DNA of 16,295 nt from Candidatus Micrarchaeum sp. (GTDB taxonomy: Archaea; SpSt-1190; DYHY01), in the NCBI GenBank assembly GCA_020723935.1, contig DYHY01000019.1, forward strand, positions 1-16,295, read 5' to 3'. The position numbers were made by a program, and so were the translations under genes. Positions 1 through 6,755 of this stretch are shown piece after piece (position 1 is the first letter of the stretch; every line of letters starts with the position of its first letter). The notes under the pieces were generated by a model that worked only from the letters and a program-made list of their open reading frames with translations, did no database searches and had not been told where the DNA came from.

Positions 1-72
1 CGGGGAGTGGATTTGAACCACCGATCTTCGGGTTATGAGCCCGACGGGCACTCCAGACTACCCTACCCCGCT
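1..72 (-). tRNA. Initiator tRNA-Met (CAT), 3' end cut by window edge
   Basis: Read on the minus strand, the sequence starts AGCGGGG, folds into a D arm, has the anticodon stem TCGGG/CCCGA around loop CTCATAA (anticodon CAT), the variable segment AGATC, and a T arm with loop TTCAAAT. It ends at CCCCG, so the last two acceptor bases and the discriminator lie outside the window. Three consecutive G:C pairs next to the anticodon loop are the initiator signature. The first base A, expected to pair with an unseen U72, also fits archaeal initiators. No intron is visible. A TATA-like box lies about 35 nt upstream. Confidence 0.93.
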
Positions 73-102
73 ATGCTGGGCAGGGCGGGCGCCGGTTTCC
101 CG

Positions 103-111
103 CTTTATATT
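103..111 (-). promoter_or_regulatory. TATA-like box for initiator tRNA-Met
   Basis: The minus strand reads AATATAAAG about 35 nt before the tRNA 5' end, in otherwise GC-rich sequence. This position allows a short 5' leader that RNase P would remove. Confidence 0.55.
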
Positions 112-122
112 GGTTTGCCGAA

Positions 123-140
123 GTCCAGCCGAGGCTGGAC
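123..140. repeat. Perfect 8-bp inverted repeat (2-nt spacer)
   Basis: GTCCAGCC-GA-GGCTGGAC lies in the 211-nt gap between the initiator tRNA and the first protein gene, just upstream of the tRNA TATA box. It could be a regulator-binding palindrome or a hairpin. The rest of the gap (141-245) is very GC-rich with several further short hairpins, and I could not match it to a known RNA. Confidence 0.4.
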
Positions 141-248
141 GGAGGCTTTCTTAGGGGAAAGGGGGCCGAAGGCGCCGGGGCCCGTCGGCGGCGGCCTGCG
201 GGCCGTTGGCCCCCAAACGCCCTGCGGGCGCGCCCTACAGGCAAAAGT

Positions 249-256
249 CTTTTTAG
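249..256 (+). promoter_or_regulatory. TATA-like box upstream of 284-964
   Basis: CTTTTTAG is centred about 31 nt before the ATG at 284, the usual spacing for a leaderless archaeal transcript. Confidence 0.5.
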
Positions 257-283
257 CCCGCCGGCGGGTCCCATCCCGCACAT

Positions 284-964
284 ATGATTGCTCGCGCCAG
301 GGAGAACGGGGGCGGGAACGGAAGGGGCGCCGCGGCGAAGGTCGGCGTATCGCCGCTAGCCATCGTCCTCCTGATACTCCCCGTCCTGATAGTCCTCATG
401 ATAGCCCTGTTCTCCGGAGCCGGCGCCTCGGCGCCCTGCCTTTCCGACTCCGACTGCGCTGCAAAGGAGTCCTGCTCGCAGACCCTGGGCCAGTGCTATT
501 TCCAGGATTTCGCGGCCGTCTCGCCGATGATAGCGCAGATGGACGTCGGGCAGTCCAGGACGATAATCTTCACGATAATCCCGCCCTTCAACACGACGAA
601 GAGGATGGGCCTGCGCGTCGCCGGGAACGGGGCGGTCTACACCAAGTTCGTGGGAAACGTCCCCTCCATCTCGGTCGACATCTCGCCATCGGAAGCGAGG
701 AGGGTCCCTGCCTTCTTCTTCTCGGGGGCCGTCGGCACCTACAAGGCGTGTATCGTCGCGATCGACGCTGCCCTGCCCGAGATCAACAACACCCATCCGG
801 ACCCGATGAACTGCGCGACCTTCATAGTCCAGAACAAGGGCAAGGGCGTCTCCCTGATATCGACGCCGTCCCTCGGGCCCCTCGGGATCGCTTTCCTCGC
901 GATCCTGGCCTCGGCGGCCTTCGTCCTCGTTTCGAAGAACAACAACAAGAGCGGCGGTGCCTGA
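284..964 (+). CDS. Membrane-anchored extracytoplasmic protein, cysteine-rich, unknown function
   Basis: This 226-residue protein is not recognised. A charged, glycine-rich N-terminus is followed by a strongly hydrophobic segment (about residues 22-46), either an uncleaved signal anchor or a signal peptide. A short cysteine cluster (PCLSDSDC, then KESC and LGQC, about residues 52-71) then suggests disulfide bonds outside the cell. The middle (about 75-195) looks like a beta-rich extracytoplasmic domain with two more cysteines. The C-terminus has TPSLGPLG, then a second hydrophobic helix and a lysine/asparagine tail, a shape that resembles a sorting or anchoring signal. The ATG lies about 31 nt downstream of a TATA-like box. 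The gene ends 6 nt before AMMECR1, so the two are probably co-transcribed. Confidence 0.75.
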   Translation: MIARARENGGGNGRGAAAKVGVSPLAIVLLILPVLIVLMIALFSGAGASAPCLSDSDCAAKESCSQTLGQCYFQDFAAVSPMIAQMDVGQSRTIIFTIIPPFNTTKRMGLRVAGNGAVYTKFVGNVPSISVDISPSEARRVPAFFFSGAVGTYKACIVAIDAALPEINNTHPDPMNCATFIVQNKGKGVSLISTPSLGPLGIAFLAILASAAFVLVSKNNNKSGGA

Positions 965-970
965 AAGAAG

Positions 971-1579
971 ATGCGCCTCCTCCAGGGACAGTTCCTAGTG
1001 AAGACCGCCCGCACCTTCCTCAAGAGCAGGTTCATCGCCCCGCAGCACAGGTTCGAGCTCGGGACCGAGTGGCCCAAATGGTGCCTGGAGAAGGCCGGCT
1101 GCTTCGTGACCCTCCAGACGTATCCCACGCGCGAACTGCGCGGCTGCGTCGGGTTCCCGGAGCCCGTCCTCCCCCTCAAGGACGCCCTCCTGGAAGCGGC
1201 CCTTTCGGCCGCCTTCCACGACACGAGGTTCCCACAGCTTGGCTCCGAGGAGCTCCCCGAGACGGTCGTCGAGGTGAGCGTCCTCACGAAGCCCAAGAGG
1301 ATAATGGCTTCCCGGCCCGGCGCCCTCCTCTCCTCGATAAGGCTCGGGACGGACGGCCTCATCCTCAAGTACAGGAGCGGCTCCTTCTCCGGCCTCCTCC
1401 TCCCGCAGGTGCCCGTCGAATGGGACTGGAGCGTCTCGGAGTTCGTGGAAGCGACCTGCCAGAAGGCTGGCCTCCCCAAGGACGTGTGGATAACCGATTT
1501 CGAGAACTGCCATTTCTTCAGGTTCCAGAGCGAGATCTTTTCCGAGGATCGGCCCGACGGAGAGGCCTCCCGCAAGTGA
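971..1579 (+). CDS. AMMECR1 domain protein
   Basis: The 202-residue product matches the AMMECR1 family in length and in its hallmark motif: LRGCVG at residues 56-61, where the family shows LRGC(I/V)G. It is followed by conserved stretches such as FHDTRFPQL and, near the C-terminus, LLPQVPVEW. The family occurs in archaea, bacteria and eukaryotes. Its structure is known from archaeal members, but its biochemical role is not settled; a link to RNA or redox chemistry through the conserved cysteine is speculation. The ATG comes 6 nt after the preceding stop. The stop codon overlaps the GTG start of the deacetylase gene (GTGA), so translational coupling is likely. Confidence 0.92.
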   Translation: MRLLQGQFLVKTARTFLKSRFIAPQHRFELGTEWPKWCLEKAGCFVTLQTYPTRELRGCVGFPEPVLPLKDALLEAALSAAFHDTRFPQLGSEELPETVVEVSVLTKPKRIMASRPGALLSSIRLGTDGLILKYRSGSFSGLLLPQVPVEWDWSVSEFVEATCQKAGLPKDVWITDFENCHFFRFQSEIFSEDRPDGEASRK

Positions 1580-2250
1580 CCCTGCGCGAGGTCCTGGACT
1601 TCTTCCGCTTCGAGGCGAGGTTCGGCCCCCTGACGGCTTTGCGGGACATGGCGACCCTCCCGGGCACCGTGCTTTCGGGCGACGGGCGCGAGCTGTGTAG
1701 GATAGCGCGAACCCTGAAGGCGCACAAGGCCAAGGCGACCTTCTTCTTCGTCGGGAAGACGGTTCACAGGTACGGGAAGGAAATCCGGCTCCTAAGGAGG
1801 GCGGGCCACGAGATCGCCTGCCACGGATTCGGCCACGTCCTCCTCTCACGCCTCCCGCTGGAAAGGATCTCCCAAGAGCTCGCCCTCGCAAAGGAGGCCT
1901 TCGCGAAGCTCGGCATGAAGCCCCTTGGCTTCCGCCCGCCCTACCTCGACTCGTCGGTGGAGGTCGAGTTCGCCTGCAGGGAGGTGGGATTCGGGTACGT
2001 CTCCTGCCGCTCCCACTACGGCCACCTCCCGAACGTCTTCGTGAAGAGGCCCTACGACTGGGAGCGCCTCGTCGCGGGCCTGCGGATTCCCGTCACTTCC
2101 GCCCGCTCCTGCCACCTCTTCCACCCGCGCTTCGTCGCTGCGAGGCCCGAGCTCCTCGAGACGGCCCTCGAGCGCGAGAGGTTCCCGAAAACGCTCCTGC
2201 AGCTCTCCCGCGAGAAGGAAGGGACGGGTCTCTCCTTCGACGTCTATTGA
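1576..2250 (+). CDS. NodB/CE4-type polysaccharide deacetylase-like protein, altered motif 1
   Basis: This 224-residue protein has the NodB fold signature: ATFFFVG (residues 54-60), metal-binding HGFGH (83-87, the family HxxxH), RPPY (120-123) and a late CHLFHP (179-184) that supplies the usual C-terminal His. Enzymes of this family remove acetyl groups from N-acetylated sugars using a metal and a catalytic Asp. The usual first motif, TFDDG, aligns best with LSGDG (33-37): the metal-binding Asp (D36) is kept but the catalytic-base Asp appears as Gly. I chose GTG at 1576 because it overlaps the preceding TGA and gives the full domain; ATG at 1648 would truncate it. It forms an operon with AMMECR1. 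The protein may be an inactive or re-purposed binding version. Confidence 0.8.
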   Translation: MTLREVLDFFRFEARFGPLTALRDMATLPGTVLSGDGRELCRIARTLKAHKAKATFFFVGKTVHRYGKEIRLLRRAGHEIACHGFGHVLLSRLPLERISQELALAKEAFAKLGMKPLGFRPPYLDSSVEVEFACREVGFGYVSCRSHYGHLPNVFVKRPYDWERLVAGLRIPVTSARSCHLFHPRFVAARPELLETALERERFPKTLLQLSREKEGTGLSFDVY

Positions 2251-2263
2251 GCCGAGGAAAGAA

Positions 2264-2272
2264 CTTATTTAA
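2264..2272 (+). promoter_or_regulatory. TATA-like box for tRNA-Val
   Basis: CTTATTTAA lies about 29 nt before the tRNA-Val 5' end and is AT-rich against a GC-rich background. Confidence 0.65.
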
Positions 2273-2296
2273 CCCTCTTTGCAGGATTCTTCAGAA

Positions 2297-2369
2297 GGGC
2301 TCGTGGTCTAGTGGTTATGACGGCGCACTTACACTGCGCAGGCCGCCGGTTCAATTCCGGCCGAGCCCA
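2297..2369 (+). tRNA. tRNA-Val (TAC)
   Basis: The 73-nt cloverleaf has acceptor stem GGGCTCG/CGAGCCC with discriminator A, a D arm GTC...GAC, anticodon stem GCGCA/TGCGC with loop CTTACAC (anticodon TAC, reading GTA/GTG Val codons), variable AGGCC, and T arm GCCGG-TTCAATT-CCGGC. There is no intron and no encoded CCA. Confidence 0.96.
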
Positions 2370-2498
2370 CTAGCCCCATCCCCTTCACTGCGTCGGCGGG
2401 GCGCGTGACCTGCGCCTTCGCGCCCTTGGCGCTCGGCCCGGCCGCCCCCCACAAGTCCGAAACCAGCCGTCCGGTTCCGATAACCTGCGCCCCGAACC

Positions 2499-2506
2499 GT
2501 TTTAAG
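2499..2506 (+). promoter_or_regulatory. TATA-like box upstream of 2547-3047
   Basis: GTTTTAAG is followed by a predicted start of transcription near 2528, which would give a short leader containing GGGGAGG about 11 nt before the TTG at 2547. The gap 2370-2546 otherwise shows nothing recognisable. Confidence 0.45.
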
Positions 2507-2546
2507 GCGGGCCCGCATCCGGCATCAAGGGGAGGCATGCCGGGGT

Positions 2547-3047
2547 TTGGACAAGGCTAGCAGGAATTCAAAGGGGTTTTTCGAGGGGCGCTCCTATGCG
2601 GCGGAAGCGGAGGCGGTTTCCGCGGCGCTCGCCCGGAACGGCGTGCCCAAGGATGCTCTGGACTATATCGCCGCCAACCCGCCCTCTGCTTACGGCTTCA
2701 TGGCAAGCCTCCTACTAGGACACCGGGATGATCCCGGGCGAGCCCCATCATTGCGTCGGGAGCGGGAGGAGTTCGTCGGCTTCCGGATGTGCATGCCAGG
2801 AAAGGGCGCAGAGGAGATGGAGCGCAGGTTCTCCGGAGACGTCGAGAGGCCCGATGAGGGCGGAAGCTATCTCACCGTCTGGTCCGCCTATTATCCGGAA
2901 AATTCCGTCCCTAGGGACGAGGCGATCTTCCGGCTCGCCTCCAATGCGAGGGTCTTCTGGCACGAGGTTTCCAAATACGCTCAGGACGTGCATCCGCCCG
3001 CCGACCTTCGCATCTACCGGGCGCCGGAGCTAGCGAAGGTCGCCTGA
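2547..3047 (+). CDS. Hypothetical protein, 166 aa
   Basis: I do not recognise this protein. It is soluble, with no signal peptide or membrane helix. It begins with basic and polar residues, has alternating charged helices (EAEAVSAALARNG, ALDYIAANPPSAYGF), and a C-terminal half rich in aromatic residues (YLTVWSAYYPEN, VFWHEVSKYAQ). The start is uncertain: a TTG at 2547 gives the full frame and has a GGGGAGG purine run upstream, while an ATG at 2537 is in another frame and stops at once. The next in-frame ATG would remove about 50 residues. It stands alone between tRNA-Val and a convergent minus-strand gene. Confidence 0.6.
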   Translation: MDKASRNSKGFFEGRSYAAEAEAVSAALARNGVPKDALDYIAANPPSAYGFMASLLLGHRDDPGRAPSLRREREEFVGFRMCMPGKGAEEMERRFSGDVERPDEGGSYLTVWSAYYPENSVPRDEAIFRLASNARVFWHEVSKYAQDVHPPADLRIYRAPELAKVA

Positions 3048-3059
3048 GCGAGCCCTAGC

Positions 3060-3455
3060 CTAGCCGGCCCGCACCCCGTCCGGAACGGGTTTTTCGGGCA
3101 CCGCGAGGACCGGGATGATCCCGTCCGGATAGCCGATGTCAAAGAGCATCCCTTCCGAAACAATCCCCATCATCTTCCGCGGCTCAAGGTTGACGACGAA
3201 GAGCGCCTGTTTCCCCTCGATCTCGTCGCGTATGCGCTTTATCGGCGACACCTTGGCTGCCGCCTCGGCTTCGGTGATGGGCCGCTCCTTCTTCATTCCC
3301 GCGGCAATCGCGCGCCGGAAATCGCCGAAATCCACCGTCAGGCCGACGAGCTTGTCGGAGCCTTCGACGTCCTCGACGGAAAGTATCTTCCCGACCCTGA
3401 TGTCCAGCTTTTCGAAGTCCTTGATCGTCACGTTGGCCTTCACGGGCGCGCCCAT
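3060..3455 (-). CDS. Stand-alone tRNA-binding (EMAP II / MetRS C-terminal type) OB-fold protein
   Basis: The 131-residue protein is one tRNA-binding OB-fold domain like the C-terminal domain of methionyl-tRNA synthetase, CsaA and EMAP II. Family landmarks are KLDIRVGKI near the N-terminus, SDKLVGLTVDFGD (the usual ADKL..L.VD.G), AIAAGM, and VVNLEPRKMMGIVSEGM, the classic NL.PRK.MG..S.GM signature. About 20 residues between AAGM and the NLEPRK strand (ERPITEAEAAAKVSPIKRIR) are longer than in short family members. In several archaea this domain is a separate polypeptide that aids the synthetase; here no synthetase gene lies nearby. ATG at 3455 sits about 25 nt from a minus-strand TATA box, implying a leaderless mRNA. 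Confidence 0.9.
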   Translation of the reverse strand: MGAPVKANVTIKDFEKLDIRVGKILSVEDVEGSDKLVGLTVDFGDFRRAIAAGMKKERPITEAEAAAKVSPIKRIRDEIEGKQALFVVNLEPRKMMGIVSEGMLFDIGYPDGIIPVLAVPEKPVPDGVRAG

Positions 3456-3476
3456 GGAAAAATGACCTGCCGGAGG

Positions 3477-3483
3477 AATATAA
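3477..3483 (-). promoter_or_regulatory. TATA box for the tRNA-binding protein gene
   Basis: The minus strand reads TTATATT centred about 25 nt before the ATG at 3455. It is one half of a compact divergent promoter region (3456-3533). Confidence 0.6.
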
Positions 3484-3499
3484 CCGCTTGCATCGGGGA

Positions 3500-3509
3500 A
3501 ACTTAAAAA
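3500..3509 (+). promoter_or_regulatory. TATA box for the HAD phosphatase gene
   Basis: AACTTAAAAA is centred about 29 nt before the ATG at 3534. It is the plus-strand half of the divergent promoter region. Confidence 0.65.
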
Positions 3510-3533
3510 ACGGACCGGGAAATTCCGCCCGTC

Positions 3534-4247
3534 ATGCCGCCCGCTCCGGGACCCACCGGGGCCGTCGTCTTCGATTTCGACGGGCCTGCGGGGAACACCA
3601 TCTGGATGTGGACGGAGTCGCGCGAGGAGGCTTTCGTGGAGATGGGGATAGGCCTTCCCCCGGAGAAGAGGAACGACACCCTCTCCAAGAGCGACCGCGT
3701 CTACATGGAGATGGCGGGCGCCCCCGAGCGGCTTGAGGAGTTCAAGGCCCGCTATTTCGCGAAGCTTCGGGCGCTCATCCCGCGCGCCGAGCTCGAAGCC
3801 GGGGCGATGGAGGCCCTCGCCTGGTGCAAAGCGGAGGGGATCGGGACGGCGATCGTCACGTTCGCCTACCGCTGGTACATCGACGCGGTCCTCGAGAAGC
3901 TGGGCCTCTCCGGCGCCTTCGACTGCGTCCTCGCGTTCGAGGACGTGAAAAACCCCAAGCCGGCGCCCGACAGCATCAGGATCGTCGCCGAAAGGCTCGG
4001 CATCTCAGCAGGGGAGATCGTTGTCGTCGTCGGCGACTCCTCCAACGACATCTGGATGGGGAACGCCGCGGGAAGCAGGACGATCCTCTACAACCACGGA
4101 GGCCATTCCCCCTATCGCGACAGAGGGAAGCTCATGCGCGCCGAGCCCGGCTACGTTGCGCGGGATTTCGGGCGGGTCGCCGCGATAATCCTGGAGCTAT
4201 CATCCGGAAAGCAGAAAAAGGCCGGCGCAGGCATCCGGGGGAAATGA
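3534..4247 (+). CDS. HAD-superfamily phosphatase (phosphoglycolate phosphatase-like)
   Basis: The 237-residue protein has all four HAD motifs in order: motif I DFDG (nucleophile D14, acid/base D16), motif II T109 in AIVTF, motif III K142 in KNPKPAPD, and motif IV GDSSND (D168 and D172 for Mg2+). An alpha-helical cap lies between motifs I and II. This arrangement is that of Gph/phosphoglycolate-phosphatase-like enzymes, which hydrolyse small phosphomonoesters in the cytoplasm; the substrate cannot be read from sequence. Motif I continues DFDGPAGN where most relatives have DFDGTL(V/I)D, which is unusual. The ATG lies about 29 nt from a TATA box. The stop overlaps the ATG of the next gene (ATGA at 4244-4247), so the two are translationally coupled. 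Confidence 0.9.
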   Translation: MPPAPGPTGAVVFDFDGPAGNTIWMWTESREEAFVEMGIGLPPEKRNDTLSKSDRVYMEMAGAPERLEEFKARYFAKLRALIPRAELEAGAMEALAWCKAEGIGTAIVTFAYRWYIDAVLEKLGLSGAFDCVLAFEDVKNPKPAPDSIRIVAERLGISAGEIVVVVGDSSNDIWMGNAAGSRTILYNHGGHSPYRDRGKLMRAEPGYVARDFGRVAAIILELSSGKQKKAGAGIRGK

Positions 4248-4627
4248 AGTTCGTCCCCCGGATGGCGTCGCTCATCCAGGCGCTCCATTCCGTCGCCCTC
4301 TCCCTCATGGGCGCCCTCTTCGGCCTCGCGGTGAGGCCCGAGATCGCCGAGAACCTCCCGATAGCCGACCTCGTGTTCTCCTCCTCGACCGCCTACACCC
4401 TCTTCGCCCTGGTCCTCGTGACGACGATGGGCGCGATCCTCCTGCGCTCCAACAGGTTCGGCGGCTTCTGGGGGGTGACCGGCGGCGCCCTCTCCCTCGC
4501 CGGTGGCGCGATGATGATAATCGCGACATCCTACTGGTTCCTCGGGACGATCCCCGGCGCCGTCATGATAATCCTCTCGCCTTACTTCCATTCGGGCTAC
4601 GAGTCGATGATGCCCAAAAGGTACTAG
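4244..4627 (+). CDS. Small integral membrane protein, 127 aa
   Basis: I do not recognise a family. After a short basic N-terminus (MKFVPR) the protein is almost wholly hydrophobic, with three or four membrane segments at roughly residues 8-30, 42-66, 74-95 and 97-113, and a polar, lysine/arginine-containing C-terminus (MMPKRY). The start ATG overlaps the TGA of the HAD phosphatase gene, so it belongs to that operon. A pyrimidine-rich tract follows its TAG stop (4641-4652) and may terminate transcription before the convergent ATPase pseudogene. Confidence 0.75.
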   Translation: MKFVPRMASLIQALHSVALSLMGALFGLAVRPEIAENLPIADLVFSSSTAYTLFALVLVTTMGAILLRSNRFGGFWGVTGGALSLAGGAMMIIATSYWFLGTIPGAVMIILSPYFHSGYESMMPKRY

Positions 4628-4640
4628 TCCCGGGCGCGGG

Positions 4641-4652
4641 CTTCTTTTCTTC
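4641..4652 (+). terminator. Possible T-rich terminator
   Basis: CTTCTTTTCTTC sits in the 34-nt gap between two convergent transcription units. Archaeal RNA polymerase stops at T-rich tracts on the non-template strand, so this could end the HAD/membrane-protein operon. Confidence 0.35.
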
Positions 4653-5100
4653 CGGCCTCCCTTACTGGGAAACGGCCTGCCGGTTCTGCAGCTTCGCCCG
4701 CTCGACGTCCCCCATCCAGCGCGCGAGCCATTTGCGCGCCTCCTCCATCAGGAACACGGCCGGGGCGAGCATGTAGAGGAAGAGGAGGTCCTTCCTGGTG
4801 AGCGCCGCGGTCCCGAAGGCGGGCTGGAGGAACGGGACGTAGACGAGGCAGAGCATCAGGGCGGTCTGGGCCGCGATCCCCGCGAAAAGCCACTTGTTCC
4901 GCCCGACGTCCAGGGCGAGCGCCGAGCCGCGCGTCGTCCGCGTGGCGAAGAGGTTCCCGATCTGCGCCGCCATGATCCCTACCATTATCCCGGCAGTCCC
5001 CCGCGCGTAGATCGCCGGGTCGCTGACGATCCTCTGGCCGAGCGCCCAGCCGGCCTCGCCCCACACCCCGAAGACCCGGCGCAGGAGCGCTATCGAGACG

Positions 5101-5108
5101 AAGGAAGG
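5101..5108. repeat. 4-bp tandem duplication (AAGG AAGG) causing ATPase frameshift
   Basis: Removing one AAGG copy restores the minus-strand reading YIGAFVSIALLRRVFGVW across the break, joining two well-conserved transmembrane parts. Confidence 0.6.
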
Positions 5109-6747
5109 CACCTATGTAGGCGGCCCTCATGAGCGACTTGACGCCGAGGAGGCTGTTGTTCTTCCTCGGCGCCTTGGCCATGATGTTCTGCTTGGGCGGC
5201 TCCATTATGAGGGAGAGTGACGGGGGGACGTCCATTGCCAGGTCTATCGCTATTATCTGCATCACGAGGAGCGGGAGGGGGATTCCCAGGAGCATGAAGG
5301 CGATGAAGGTCCCGAGTTCCGCCATGTTGTGCGTGAAGATGTAGCCGACGAACTTCCTGAGGTTGTCGAAGCCCGTCCGGCCCAACCTTATCGCCTCGAC
5401 GATCGAGACGAAGTTGTTGTCCAGGAGTATCATGTCCGCCGACTAGCGGGCCACGTCCGTCCCGCCCACCCCCATCGCTATCCCCACGTTCGCCTCCAGG
5501 AGCGCGGGCGCGTCGTTCACCCTGTCGCCCGTGACGCCGACGATCTCGCCCTGGGCCATCAGCGCCTGGACGATCCCCAGCTTCTGCTCCAGGAGGATCC
5601 TAGCGAAGACGACGTCCCTGTGCCCGAGCGCGCTCTTGAGATCCTCCCGGCTCATCTTCGCGAGCTCGTGGCCCGTGACGACCCTCGGGTCCGGCATGGA
5701 AACGACCCCGAGGCGGTGGGCAATAGTCCTCGCCGTGAGCTCGTGGTCGCCAGTCATCATTACGATCCGTATCCCCCCGCGCTGGGCTTCCGCGAGGGCC
5801 TCCTTGACGCGCGGGCGCGGCGGATCGGCGAGGGCCGCCCTGCCGACGAAGGTCATTCCCGACTCCACTTCCTCCGGAGCCTTTTCGCGTGCCGCGCGGG
5901 GAAGCTCCCTCTCGGCCAGGCCTATCACGCGGTAGCCCTGGGAGGTGAAATCGTCCATCTGGCACAGGGTCGCCTCCCGCGCGCCTTGGGCGAGGGGCAC
6001 GGCCCTGCCGCCGGAAAGAGCTGAGGAGCATTTCTCGAGGAGCTCCCTGCACGCGCCCTTCGAATATGCGAAGAACCTGCCGTCCGCCGCCCTCCGGTGG
6101 ACGCTCGTCATCATACGCCTCTTCGAAGTGAACAGGATAAGGTGGGCCCGCGGCTCGGCGGAAGGATCCTCCTGCGCGCCGAAGAAGCCCTCTTTCATGG
6201 CGAAGGCCAGGAACGCGCCGTCGGTCGGATCGCCGAAAAGGGCCCACCTGCCCCCCGCCTTCCCGTCGGCCGGGGGGTTGAGCTTGGCTTTGTTGCAGAA
6301 CGCCGAGATCCTGAAGATGCGGGCGAGGTGGGCCTTCTCGGCCTCGTCGAAATCCCTCCCGGAGGTGGTTATGAGCCTGACGGGCGAATGGCCGTCCCCT
6401 GTCGCGTTGAAGAGCCGCCCGTCCGACTAGGCGCGCTTGATCATCATCTCGCCGCTAGTCATCGTCCCCGTCTTGTCGACGCACAGGACCGTCATCGCGC
6501 CGAGGGTCTCGATAGCCGAGGGGCGCTTGATGACCGCGTTCCTCCTCGCCATGTTCCTAGTGGTGAGCGCGAGGGAGACGGTGAGCTGGAGGCCCTGGGG
6601 GACGAGGGACATCATCACCCTGATAGCGAAGAGGATGCTGTTAGCGACGTTCAGGCCGAGGAACGCGAGGGCTATCGCGAAGAACGATGTCGCCACCGCC
6701 ACAATCATCGTGAGCTTCGCGCTGTTGCCTATCTCCTGCTCGAGGGG

Positions 6748-6755
6748 GCTCGCTC
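6748..6755. repeat. 4-bp tandem duplication (GCTC GCTC) causing ATPase frameshift
   Basis: Removing one GCTC copy restores the minus-strand reading FERTSPLEQEIGNSAKLTM, which is what the family shows before the third membrane segment. Confidence 0.7.

Noticed and set aside
123-245. Archaeal H/ACA guide RNA ending near CTACAG
   Set aside because: I could not find a convincing K-turn or a pseudouridylation pocket with the correct spacing to an ACA box.
7-1575. Long open frame running from the window start into the deacetylase
   Set aside because: It crosses the tRNA and is out of frame with two well-supported genes (284-964 and AMMECR1). The composition is Arg/Pro/Gly-rich, typical of a GC-rich shadow frame; only the part from 1576 is real.
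2329-2538. Minus-strand open frame ending in GSAGIEPAACAV
   Set aside because: The C-terminus is the antisense of tRNA-Val, a well-known false protein pattern.
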